37,621 nucleotides of DNA from an uncultured Clostridia bacterium (lineage in GTDB: Bacteria > Bacillota > Clostridia > Monoglobales > Monoglobaceae), in the NCBI GenBank assembly GCA_947589045.1, contig CANQBQ010000018.1:1-37621 (forward strand), written 5' to 3'. Positions 23,143 to 31,553 of this stretch are shown in pieces. A program made the position numbers and the translations under genes. The stretch's first letter is position 1. Every line of letters starts with the position of its first letter. The notes under the pieces were generated by a model that worked only from the letters and a program-made list of their open reading frames with translations, had not been told where the DNA came from and ran no database searches.

Positions 23143-24063
23143 ATGAAAATAATTTTTATGGGTACGCCCGATTTGGCGGCGGTTTCGCTTGAAGCGCTTG
23201 CGAAGAAATACAACGTCGTAGGTGTGTTCACTCAGCCCGACAAGCCGAAGGGCAGAGGACATAAGCTGATGCCCACTCCGGTAAAGGAGACGGCTCAAAA
23301 GTTCGGCATTGAGGTGCGTCAGCCGCAGACCCTAAAGGACGGCAACGTCTTGGAGGAGTTTGGCGAGGTTGATTTGATTGCGGTGGCGGCTTACGGTCGT
23401 ATCTTGCCGAAATATGTGCTCGAATACCCGAAATACGGCTGTATAAACGTCCACGCGTCGCTTTTGCCGAAGTACCGCGGGGCGGCTCCGATAAACCGCT
23501 GTATAATGGACGGCGAGACCGAAAGCGGAGTTACCATTATGCAGATGGATGAGGGGCTGGACACGGGAGACATACTCTCTCAGACCGTCCTCAAAATAGG
23601 CGATGACGAGACGGCGGGCGAGCTTTACGGGCGTATCGCGGAGGCGGGCGCGGAGCTTTTGCTCGAAACCGTCGAAAAAATAGAGCGCGGGGAGATAACT
23701 CCCGTTTCGCAGGACGACGCTCTTGCGAGTTATGCGGAAAAGCTGACCCGCGAAAGCGGCAGAATTGACTGGACAAGGAGCGCGGAGGAAGTGAGGAACC
23801 TCATTCGCGGAGTCAATCCGTATCCGACGGCGTACACCGAATACGAGGGCGAGATACTGAAAATAATAGAAGCGGTACGCGGTCGAAGTGTTGACGCGGA
23901 GAGCGGAACGCTTATGGGGCTTTTCGACAATATGCTCGAAATTGCCTGCGGAGACGGGAACAGTATTCTTGTTAAAACGCTTCAATTCAAGGGCGGCAAG
24001 AAAATGGACGTTAAGAGCTATTTAAACGGACACAGTATGAATTTCGGCGTAAAGCTTATATAA
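23143..24063 (+). CDS. fmt: Methionyl-tRNA formyltransferase
   Basis: This 306-residue protein has the formyltransferase fold: 'IIFMGTPDLAAVSLEAL' at the start, 'VAAYGRILPKYVL', the catalytic 'NVHASLLPKYRGAAPINR' and 'MDEGLDTGDIL'. The C-terminal OB-like tRNA-binding domain has 'NPYPTAYTEYEGEILKI'. It formylates initiator Met-tRNA with 10-formyl-tetrahydrofolate. It has normal length, lies 22 bases after def, and has GAGAGG upstream. It is part of the conserved priA-def-fmt order. Confidence 0.97.
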   Translation: MKIIFMGTPDLAAVSLEALAKKYNVVGVFTQPDKPKGRGHKLMPTPVKETAQKFGIEVRQPQTLKDGNVLEEFGEVDLIAVAAYGRILPKYVLEYPKYGCINVHASLLPKYRGAAPINRCIMDGETESGVTIMQMDEGLDTGDILSQTVLKIGDDETAGELYGRIAEAGAELLLETVEKIERGEITPVSQDDALASYAEKLTRESGRIDWTRSAEEVRNLIRGVNPYPTAYTEYEGEILKIIEAVRGRSVDAESGTLMGLFDNMLEIACGDGNSILVKTLQFKGGKKMDVKSYLNGHSMNFGVKLI

Positions 24064-24088
24064 AATTTATATTTGGGAGAGATGTTTT

Positions 24089-24784
24089 ATGGGATATTAC
24101 TACGGCTTTGACATAACTTATTTTATATTTGTAATTCCGCCCCTGATTTTGGCGATGTGGGCGCAGTATAAGGTTAAAAGCACCTTTAAAAAGTACAGCA
24201 AGGTGCAGAATTTCCGCGGCTTGACGGGTGCGTCGGTCGCAAGGCGCATACTCGATATGAACGGGCTTAACAATGTGGCGATTGAAAGAGTGGGCGGTAA
24301 TCTTACAGACCATTACGACCCGCGTTCAAACGTCGTCAGGCTGTCGGACTCCACCTATGATTCAATGTCGGTGGGCGCGATAGGCGTTGCGGCGCACGAG
24401 TGCGGACACGCGGTACAGCACGCGCAGGGCTATGTCCCGATAAAGCTCAGAAATATCATAGTACCGTTTGCGTCGATTTCGTCAAATCTTGCGTTCCCGC
24501 TTGCGATAGTCGGTCTCATTATGAGCTGGGACACCTTGATATACGCGGGAATAATACTGTTCGGCGCGGTGGTGCTGTTTCACCTCGTCACCCTTCCGGT
24601 AGAAATAAACGCGAGCAGACGCGCGATAGCGACGCTGGACGAAAATACGATTTTGGCGGACGAGGAACTCGACGGTGCAAAAAAGGTGCTTTTTGCGGCG
24701 GCGATGACGTATATCGCGGCAGCGGCTACCGCACTCGGAAACCTGCTCCGTCTGCTCGTGCTGGCGAACAACAGAAGAAGATAA
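24089..24784 (+). CDS. YugP-family zinc metallopeptidase
   Basis: This 231-residue membrane protein has the zinc protease motif HECGH near residue 103 inside 'GAIGVAAHECGHAVQHAQGY'. It also has 'RGLTGASVARRILDMNGL' and 'LTDHYDPRSNVVRLSDSTY' near the start, and hydrophobic helices at about 5-25, 125-165 and 205-225. This is the YugP (DUF2238-like, neutral zinc metallopeptidase) family. Its place between fmt and rsmB is common in Clostridia but absent in Bacillus subtilis, where the genes adjoin. Its substrate is unknown. The ATG has GGGAGAG upstream. Confidence 0.92.
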   Translation: MGYYYGFDITYFIFVIPPLILAMWAQYKVKSTFKKYSKVQNFRGLTGASVARRILDMNGLNNVAIERVGGNLTDHYDPRSNVVRLSDSTYDSMSVGAIGVAAHECGHAVQHAQGYVPIKLRNIIVPFASISSNLAFPLAIVGLIMSWDTLIYAGIILFGAVVLFHLVTLPVEINASRRAIATLDENTILADEELDGAKKVLFAAAMTYIAAAATALGNLLRLLVLANNRRR

Positions 24785-24796
24785 CGGGAGTACACA

Positions 24797-26083
24797 ATGA
24801 ATTCCAGAGAAGCGGCGTTTAAAATTTTGTATGATGTTGATCAAAACGGGGCGTATGTCAACCGCGCGCTGTCCGATATACTGCGCCGAGGCGGTCTTTC
24901 GCCGATTGACGCGGGACTGTGCGGGGAGCTGGTTATGGGGGTTTTGAAATATAAGCTGACGCTCGACCGGATAATCTCGGAATTTTCGTCGGTAAAGCTC
25001 AGGAAAATCTCAACGAGCGTCATAACGCTTTTGAGGCTCGGCATATATCAGATAAAGTTTTTGGACAAAATACCGCCCTCGGCGGCGGTCAACGAGAGCG
25101 TCAAGCTCGCCGGTAAGTACGCGCCCCGAAGCCGAGGCTTTGTGAACGGAGTTTTAAGAAGCGCGGTGCGGGGCATAGATAACGTGAAATTTCCCGACAG
25201 GTCTGACGCGGCGGAATACTTTTCGGTGGTGTACTCCTATCCGCGCTGGATGGTCGAGCGGCTTATCCTCGAATACGGCGAGGAGGAATGTGAAAAAATC
25301 TTGGAAGCCGCCAACCGTAAACAGCCCGTATTTGCGCGGATGAACACGCTCAAGGCATCTGCCGGCGAGTGTGCGGCGATGATTGAGCGCGACGGGATAA
25401 AGACGGAAAAAACCGAGCTTGAATATGTCAGACGCCTTGTCGGCAAGGTTGACATAACTCAGGCAGAGAGCTATAAAAACGGATATTTTACGCTTCAAAA
25501 TATAAATTCGGCTATGGCGGCGGAGGTATTGTCTCCGCAGCCGAACGAAAAAATAATTGATATTTGCGCGGCTCCGGGCGGCAAGACCACCCATATAGCC
25601 GAAAAAATGCAAAACCGCGGCGAAATTCTGGCGTTTGATTTGCACGAACACAAAATTGCGCTTATCGAGAGTGCGGCAAAGAGGCTCGGAGTTGACATAA
25701 TCAAGGCGCGGGCGCACGATATGACGAAGGAGATACAAAGTCTTATCGGATATGCGGACAGGGTGCTTTTGGACGCGCCGTGCTCGGGGCTCGGCGTTAT
25801 ACATAAAAAGCCCGACATAAAATGGACGAGGACCGAGCAAGACGTAGCCGCGCTGTGCGAGCTTCAGGCGAAGCTGCTTTCGGTATGCTCGCGCTATGTA
25901 AGGCGCGGGGGAGTGCTTGTGTACTCGACCTGCACAATACTCAAAGAGGAGAACGGGGAGCAGATACGAAAATTTTTATCGTCGCATAAAAATTTTGAGA
26001 TTGTTTATGAAAACAGCTTTTTCACATATCAAAACGGAGGAAGCGGATTTTATATCTGCAAGCTGATAAAAAACGATGATTGA
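24797..26083 (+). CDS. rsmB: 16S rRNA m5C967 methyltransferase RsmB
   Basis: This 428-residue protein has an NusB-like N-terminal domain (about residues 1-135, 'REAAFKILYDVDQNGAYVNRALSDIL'). A SAM-dependent Sun/NOL1 domain follows: 'DICAAPGGKTTHIAEKM' near 253-269, catalytic Cys in 'DAPCSGLGVI' near 328 and 'STCTILKEENGEQ' near 378. It methylates C967 of 16S rRNA. It starts 12 bases after the protease gene with GGGAG upstream, and its last 8 bases overlap rlmN. Confidence 0.96.
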   Translation: MNSREAAFKILYDVDQNGAYVNRALSDILRRGGLSPIDAGLCGELVMGVLKYKLTLDRIISEFSSVKLRKISTSVITLLRLGIYQIKFLDKIPPSAAVNESVKLAGKYAPRSRGFVNGVLRSAVRGIDNVKFPDRSDAAEYFSVVYSYPRWMVERLILEYGEEECEKILEAANRKQPVFARMNTLKASAGECAAMIERDGIKTEKTELEYVRRLVGKVDITQAESYKNGYFTLQNINSAMAAEVLSPQPNEKIIDICAAPGGKTTHIAEKMQNRGEILAFDLHEHKIALIESAAKRLGVDIIKARAHDMTKEIQSLIGYADRVLLDAPCSGLGVIHKKPDIKWTRTEQDVAALCELQAKLLSVCSRYVRRGGVLVYSTCTILKEENGEQIRKFLSSHKNFEIVYENSFFTYQNGGSGFYICKLIKNDD

Positions 26084-27110
26084 TTTAAGAAATTTAACAT
26101 ATGATGAAACAGAGGAGGTCGTCTTGTCGCTCGGAGAGCCGAAGTTCAGAGCGAAACAAATTTTTTCGTGGGTGTGGCGCGGCGCGCGAGATTTTGACGA
26201 AATGACCGACATTTCAAAGAGTCTGCGCGCGAAGCTAGCCGAAAAATTTTATACCGAAAATATTAAAATTCAGGAAAAATTTGTTTCAGGCATTGACGAA
26301 ACACGTAAATATCTGTTAAAATTAGAAGATGGGAATTTTATCGAAACGGTGGCGATGAAATATAATCACGGTATAACCGTTTGCGTTTCAAGCCAGGTGG
26401 GCTGTCGTATGGGCTGTGCGTTCTGCGCGTCCACAAAGGCGGGAATGGTTCGCTCGCTCAGCGCGGGCGAGATAGCGGCGCAGGTGCTCATCGTTTCGGA
26501 GGATATGGGCGAACGCGTTTCAAACATTGTCGTTATGGGGATAGGCGAGCCGCTCGACAACTACGATAACCTGCTGAAGTTCCTGAAAATAGTCGGGCAT
26601 CCTGACGGACTCAATATAGGTCAGCGCCATATCACGGTTTCGACCTGCGGCATTGTACCGAAAATACGCGCGCTGGCGGACGAAAAATTGCAGATTACAC
26701 TGTCGATTTCTCTCCACGCCGTTGACGATAAGACCAGAAGCGATATTATGCCGATAAATCGAAAGTATAATATTGCCGAGCTTCTGGATGCGTGCAGGTA
26801 TTATATCGACAGGACAAACCGAAGAATATCCTTTGAATATACGTTGATTGCGGGAGTCAACGACTCGGCGCAAAACGCGCGTGACCTGGGCGGCCTGCTC
26901 AAAGGTATGCTGTGTCATATAAATTTAATTCCCGTAAACTCGGTCAGTGAGACCGACTTTGTGCGGAGCGACGCCGCCCGTGTTGAAAAATTCAGAAAAA
27001 TTCTTGAAAATATGGGCTTTGCCGCAACGGTGCGGCGGCGAATGGGCGCGGATATAGACGCGGCTTGCGGACAGCTCCGCAGGGAGCGCATCAAAAAAGA
27101 GGCTAAATAA
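26076..27110 (+). CDS. rlmN: Dual-specificity rRNA/tRNA methyltransferase RlmN
   Basis: This 344-residue radical-SAM enzyme has the cluster-binding motif CRMGCAFC (Cys near 110, 114 and 117). It also has 'VVMGIGEPLDNYDNLLKFL', 'ITVSTCGIVPKIRALADEK', 'ISLHAVDDKTRSDIMPINR', and a second catalytic Cys in 'AACGQLRRE' near the end. It methylates C2 of A2503 in 23S rRNA and A37 of some tRNAs. The start overlaps the end of rsmB by 8 bases, indicating coupled translation. Confidence 0.96.
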   Translation: MIDLRNLTYDETEEVVLSLGEPKFRAKQIFSWVWRGARDFDEMTDISKSLRAKLAEKFYTENIKIQEKFVSGIDETRKYLLKLEDGNFIETVAMKYNHGITVCVSSQVGCRMGCAFCASTKAGMVRSLSAGEIAAQVLIVSEDMGERVSNIVVMGIGEPLDNYDNLLKFLKIVGHPDGLNIGQRHITVSTCGIVPKIRALADEKLQITLSISLHAVDDKTRSDIMPINRKYNIAELLDACRYYIDRTNRRISFEYTLIAGVNDSAQNARDLGGLLKGMLCHINLIPVNSVSETDFVRSDAARVEKFRKILENMGFAATVRRRMGADIDAACGQLRRERIKKEAK

Positions 27111-27174
27111 CGCGTCGAGCGGCGCTTTGCCGCAGAGGAGTGTGCATTACTGTAAAAAAGGGGTGATAGCATCT

Positions 27175-27936
27175 ATGTCAATCGAGGCTTACGGTAACAC
27201 CAATATAGGAAAAATAAGAAAAATAAACGAGGATTCGTTTGCAATATACGGGTTTAAAGACGACAGCGGCTTCGCGGTTATTGCGGACGGTATGGGCGGT
27301 CACAACGCGGGCGAGATTGCGTCCGCTACGGCGGTCGACGAGATACGCTCCGCGCTGGAGAAGTCGTTTGAGGCGGACGAGAGTATCCCGAGCGCGATAA
27401 CCTCGGCGGTAAACGCCGCCAACCGCAGGATTTTTGATATGTCTATTCATAACAAGGGTCAGAGCGGAATGGGAACCACGGTGATAATAACCGCGGTAAA
27501 GGACGGCGCGGTTTACGCCGCAAATGTCGGTGACAGCAGAATTTATCTGATGTATGACGGGAAGCTGAGGCAGGTCACAAAGGACCATTCGTTTGTGGAG
27601 GAGCTTATAACGGCGGGCAGTATAACCCGCGAGGAGGCGGCGACTCACCCGGGAAGGCATACTATTACCCGCGCGGTGGGTACCGACGCAAGAGTCAAAA
27701 CCGACATATTCGAGCTTGAATGTAAGGTCGGCGACGTTATCCTGATGTGCAGCGACGGACTTTCGGATATGCTGTCGCCCGTTCAGATTGAGAAAATTAT
27801 TTCGCAGTCCGAAAAAATTTCGGATGCGGTTGAAAGCCTTATCGCGGCGGCAAACGAAAGCGGCGGTGCGGACAATATAACAATAGTCGGAATAAAATTC
27901 ACGTCGGATAAACAGTCAAATCAAAAAAGCAAATGA
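27175..27936 (+). CDS. prpC: PP2C-type Ser/Thr protein phosphatase
   Basis: This 253-residue protein has the PP2C motifs for two-metal catalysis: 'RKINEDSFAIY', 'VIADGMGGHNAGEIAS', 'GMGTTVIITAV', 'YAANVGDSRIYL', 'MCSDGLSDML' and 'GGADNITIVGI'. It removes phosphate from targets of PrkC, encoded next. I chose ATG 27175 because AAGGGGTGAT at 27158-27167 precedes it and the family N-terminus begins there; an upstream ATG-less extension to 27127 would add 16 unlikely residues. It lies within the conserved rlmN-prpC-prkC-rsgA order. Confidence 0.95.
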   Translation: MSIEAYGNTNIGKIRKINEDSFAIYGFKDDSGFAVIADGMGGHNAGEIASATAVDEIRSALEKSFEADESIPSAITSAVNAANRRIFDMSIHNKGQSGMGTTVIITAVKDGAVYAANVGDSRIYLMYDGKLRQVTKDHSFVEELITAGSITREEAATHPGRHTITRAVGTDARVKTDIFELECKVGDVILMCSDGLSDMLSPVQIEKIISQSEKISDAVESLIAAANESGGADNITIVGIKFTSDKQSNQKSK

Positions 27937-27966
27937 CATTAAACAGAAAAGGAAGTGAAATGTCCT

Positions 27967-29949
27967 ATGAATCTTGTCGGAAAAGTTCTCGGAAACAGAT
28001 ATGAAATACTTGAGGAAATAGGTTCGGGCGGTATGGCGTACGTCTATCGGGCGCACTGCACGCTTCTCAACAGATTTGTCGCCATAAAGGTCCTCCGTGA
28101 GGAGCTGAAGGACGACCAGGAGTTTGTTAAGAGATTTTATATAGAGGCGCAGGCGGCGGCGAGCCTTACCCACCCGAATATAGTTTCAATATACGACGTA
28201 GGACGGGACGGCGATCTCTACTACATAGTTATGGAATATGTGGAGGGACGCACTCTTAAAGAGTATCTCGACGAACAGGGAAAGCTCCCGTGGCGCGAGG
28301 CGACCGAGTACGCGGCTCAGATTTGCCGCGCTCTCGAGGTGGCGCATAAAAACTCCATTGTTCACCGCGACATAAAGCCGCAGAACATAATTATGACGTC
28401 GGACGGTACTCTTAAGGTTACCGATTTCGGAATTGCGAGAGCGTCCACCAACGTAACTCAGACGCTTAGCACGGGCGCGATGGGTACTGTTCAGTACCTC
28501 TCCCCCGAACAGGCGCGCGGCGGATTTACCGACGAACGCTCGGATATATATTCGCTCGGAATAGTGCTGTATGAAATGGTGACGGGGACGGTGCCGTTCA
28601 GCGCGGACAGCGCGGTAACGACCGCGATAAAGCACATTCAGGAGAAGCCGACCCCTCCGAGAGAGTTGAATTTAAGCATACCTCATTCGCTTGAAAATAT
28701 TATTTTAAAGGCGATACGCAAGGAACAGGCGGGACGTTACAGAACGGCGGTGGATATGCTCCGCGATTTGACTGTGATACTTGAAAATCCGAACGCGCAG
28801 GTGGCAAACGACGGGCTGGAGTTTGATATGGGAATGACCCGCAAAATGCCTGAGATAAATGACAGAACTGCGGACGACGGAACGAGAAAATACAATTTTG
28901 ACCTTGATGAACCTTCTACGGTGCGCGAGCGCGACTCTATCAGGTCGAGGACGCCGAGAAGCGGATATAACGACGGCAATGTCAAGGAGGAGGAAAGGAT
29001 GCGTACAAGCAGAGGCGGACAAAAGTATACAAACAAAAAGAAGTCTAACGCGGTTGCGGTCGCGGCGGTAATTATTGCCGTGGCGGTCGTGGCGGCAGTA
29101 TCGTGGCTGGTATTTCACTTTGTTTTCACCGGCGCGACGGGCGACGTCGAGGTGCCGAAGATTATCGGAATGACGATAAACGAAGCGCGTGAGCAGTACC
29201 CCGATTTTGAGATAGTCTGCACGGATAACACGGTTGACGAAACGGCTGACAAGATAATCGAGCAGACCCCCGAAGCGCGAATGAGCGTAAGAGACAGCAA
29301 CAAGGTAATAAAGGTAAAGGTTGAGAGCGGCGCGCTTGACACCATAGAGATAGAGAGCTACGCAGGCAGATACGGCGACGAGGTTGAGGAGGAACTCACC
29401 AATCTCGGACTTAAAGTCACAATCAAGGAGCAGGGCAGCGACACCGTTGAGGCGGGTAAGGTCGTGCGTCAGTCCTTGCGCGAGGGCAGAAAGGTATCCC
29501 GCGGAACCAAGATAACTCTCTATGTCAGCGACGGAACTCCCGGAAGCGACAATCCCGAGGAAGATGAAAATATCGAGGACGAGGATACCGGCAACGATAA
29601 TTCAGACCGTCCCGCAAACACGCCCAAGCCCAACAACAATAATTCAAATCAGAACAACAATAACAATAGCAATAACAACAATAATTCGGACAACAACGGC
29701 GGCGGAAGCGGCAATAACAATTCGGGCGGCTCAAATGCGACGAAGAGCACCTATCTGACGGTTTACGGTCCGTCGAACAAGGACTCCGCGCTCGTTCAGG
29801 TAAGAGTCAACGGCTCGGAGGTATATTCAAAGACGCTTTCAAACGGTGCGGATGATATGGTTAAAATTGTCAGCTCATCATCAACGGCTAATGTTGAAAT
29901 TCTGCACGACGGAGTTGTTGTACAGCAGCAGACTGTTACTCTGAATTAA
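27967..29949 (+). CDS. prkC: PASTA-domain Ser/Thr protein kinase PrkC
   Basis: This 660-residue membrane kinase has a cytoplasmic kinase domain at about residues 8-275: Gly loop 'IGSGGMAYVY', Lys41, 'HRDIKPQN' with Asp135, 'DFG' at 153-155, and 'SPEQARGG'. A juxtamembrane linker and a transmembrane helix at about 361-386 follow, then two PASTA domains at about 393-455 and 456-523. An acidic stretch, an Asn-rich linker at about 555-588 and a C-terminal beta-rich segment ('YLTVYGPSNKDSALVQVRVNG') end the protein. PrkC senses muropeptides and controls growth and spore germination. Bacillus has three PASTA domains, so two plus an Asn-rich tail is a variant. ATG 27967 follows AAAGGAAGTG at 27948-27957. 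Confidence 0.95.
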   Translation: MNLVGKVLGNRYEILEEIGSGGMAYVYRAHCTLLNRFVAIKVLREELKDDQEFVKRFYIEAQAAASLTHPNIVSIYDVGRDGDLYYIVMEYVEGRTLKEYLDEQGKLPWREATEYAAQICRALEVAHKNSIVHRDIKPQNIIMTSDGTLKVTDFGIARASTNVTQTLSTGAMGTVQYLSPEQARGGFTDERSDIYSLGIVLYEMVTGTVPFSADSAVTTAIKHIQEKPTPPRELNLSIPHSLENIILKAIRKEQAGRYRTAVDMLRDLTVILENPNAQVANDGLEFDMGMTRKMPEINDRTADDGTRKYNFDLDEPSTVRERDSIRSRTPRSGYNDGNVKEEERMRTSRGGQKYTNKKKSNAVAVAAVIIAVAVVAAVSWLVFHFVFTGATGDVEVPKIIGMTINEAREQYPDFEIVCTDNTVDETADKIIEQTPEARMSVRDSNKVIKVKVESGALDTIEIESYAGRYGDEVEEELTNLGLKVTIKEQGSDTVEAGKVVRQSLREGRKVSRGTKITLYVSDGTPGSDNPEEDENIEDEDTGNDNSDRPANTPKPNNNNSNQNNNNNSNNNNNSDNNGGGSGNNNSGGSNATKSTYLTVYGPSNKDSALVQVRVNGSEVYSKTLSNGADDMVKIVSSSSTANVEILHDGVVVQQQTVTLN

Positions 29950-29985
29950 AATTAAGCCGAATTTTCGGCGATAAGGTTGGATAAG

Positions 29986-30870
29986 ATGCGGGAAATCACC
30001 GATACAAGCGGAATTATAGAAAAGGGAATAGGCGGATTTTACTATGTGAGGACGGCGGACGGACTGATAGAGTGCAGGGCTAAGGGACTGTTTCGCAAAA
30101 TGAAGATTACGCCTTTGGTCGGAGATTTTGTGACCGTAAGACGTCCCGAAACGGGTTATGCGTTGGTGGAGGACATTTTGCCGAGAGAAAATCAATTCGA
30201 GCGTCCTCCCGTCGCCAACGTAACTCAAATGGCGGCGGTAGTTGCGGCGGCAGAGCCGCGCCCCAACCTCGCGGTGTTTGACCGCCTTTTAACCGAGAGC
30301 GAGCGTGCGGGCGTTAATATACTTGTCTGCGTCAATAAAACCGATATTTCAAGCGGAGAAGAGCTTTCGGAGATTTACGAAAAGGCGGGCTTTGACGTGC
30401 TTCGCCTGAGCGCGGAGCGCGGCGAGGGAATTGACGCGCTCTCGGACAGACTGCGCGATAACGTGACTGTTTTTTCGGGCAATTCGGGCGTGGGAAAATC
30501 CAGCCTCTTGAATTTGATTTTGGGGCGCGAAGCGTTTGAAACCGGCGCGGTGAGCGAACGTGCGGAGCGCGGACGGCACACCACCAGGCACAGCGAGCTT
30601 GTGAGGCTCGAAAACGGCGGGTTTGTTATAGACACGCCGGGGTTTGGCTCGTTCGGACTTCAGCCTATTGCGGCAAACGAGCTTGCTCCGCTGTTTCGCG
30701 AGTTTGACAAATATGCGGGCAACTGCCGCTTTTTGGACTGTTCGCATACCGTTGAAAAAGGGTGTGCCGTTTTGGAGGCGTTGAACAAAGGCGAGATTTC
30801 GGAGAGCCGCCACAAAAGCTACTGCGATATGTATGAGGAACTGAAGAAATTGAAGGCATGGGAGCTGTGA
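29986..30870 (+). CDS. rsgA: Ribosome small subunit GTPase RsgA
   Basis: This 294-residue protein shows the circularly permuted GTPase order. An OB domain (about 1-75, 'GDFVTVRR') comes first, then G4 'NKTD' near 118, G1 'GNSGVGKSSL' near 165 and G3 'DTPGFGSF' near 216. A C-terminal zinc motif Cys-x4-Cys-x-His-x5-Cys ('CRFLDCSHTVEKGC') lies near 246-259. It acts in late 30S subunit maturation. ATG 29986 is preferred; TTG 29977 would add three residues. A short palindrome at 29956-29969 lies before it without a T tract. It is the canonical gene after prkC. Confidence 0.95.
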   Translation: MREITDTSGIIEKGIGGFYYVRTADGLIECRAKGLFRKMKITPLVGDFVTVRRPETGYALVEDILPRENQFERPPVANVTQMAAVVAAAEPRPNLAVFDRLLTESERAGVNILVCVNKTDISSGEELSEIYEKAGFDVLRLSAERGEGIDALSDRLRDNVTVFSGNSGVGKSSLLNLILGREAFETGAVSERAERGRHTTRHSELVRLENGGFVIDTPGFGSFGLQPIAANELAPLFREFDKYAGNCRFLDCSHTVEKGCAVLEALNKGEISESRHKSYCDMYEELKKLKAWEL

Positions 30871-30872
30871 TT

Positions 30873-31553
30873 ATGAATTCAAATATAGCTAAAGTTAAAA
30901 TTGCTCCGTCAATCCTTGCTGCAGACGAATTCAGGCTCGGCGAGGAAATAAGCCGTATCGAAAACGCGGCGGACTATCTTCACATAGACATAATGGACGG
31001 TCACTTTGTTCCGAATTTGAGCTATTCCCCCGAAACCGTCAGAGATATAAGACCGCACAGCAACCTTATATTTGACGTCCATCTTATGGTGGACGGCAGT
31101 ATTTTATCGCCGTGCATAGACAGGTTTGCCGAGGCGGGAGCGGACATAATCACCGTTCACGCCGAGGCGGCGGACGATTTGGAGCGCATAGCCGAAAAAA
31201 TACATTCGCTCGGAATTAAAGCGGGCGTTTCGATAAAGCCGCATACCCCAGTTTCGGAGATAGAGAACTATATTAAATTTTTTGATTTGGTGCTTTTGAT
31301 GACCGTGGAACCGGGCTTCGGCGGTCAGAAATATATGGACGACGTAAATTTGAAAATACGCCGCGTGCGGGAAATTGCGGAGAGCCTCGGCAGGGATATT
31401 GACGTTGAGGTGGACGGCGGAATAACGGCTGAAAACGTACATATTCCCGTTTCGGCGGGAGCGAACGTAATAGTTTCGGGCTCGGCGGTATTTCACGCCG
31501 AAAATCCCGCCGAGGCGATTGAAAAGATGAGGAATTGCGGTTATGGCGTATGA
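30873..31553 (+). CDS. rpe: Ribulose-phosphate 3-epimerase
   Basis: This 226-residue TIM-barrel protein has the family motifs: 'IAPSILAADEF', 'LHIDIMDGHFVPNLSY', 'FDVHLMV', 'MTVEPGFGGQKYM' and 'DVEVDGGI', with the metal-binding and acid-base Asp and His residues. It interconverts ribulose 5-phosphate and xylulose 5-phosphate in the pentose phosphate pathway. ATG 30873 is preferred to ATG 30858 because GGGAG at 30860-30864 fits it. The start lies 2 bases after rsgA, and the stop overlaps rqcH by 11 bases. Confidence 0.96.
   Translation: MNSNIAKVKIAPSILAADEFRLGEEISRIENAADYLHIDIMDGHFVPNLSYSPETVRDIRPHSNLIFDVHLMVDGSILSPCIDRFAEAGADIITVHAEAADDLERIAEKIHSLGIKAGVSIKPHTPVSEIENYIKFFDLVLLMTVEPGFGGQKYMDDVNLKIRRVREIAESLGRDIDVEVDGGITAENVHIPVSAGANVIVSGSAVFHAENPAEAIEKMRNCGYGV

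Noticed and set aside
29956-29969. Terminator between prkC and rsgA
   Set aside because: GCCGAA-TT-TTCGGC is palindromic but has no T tract, and the genes are otherwise operon-like.
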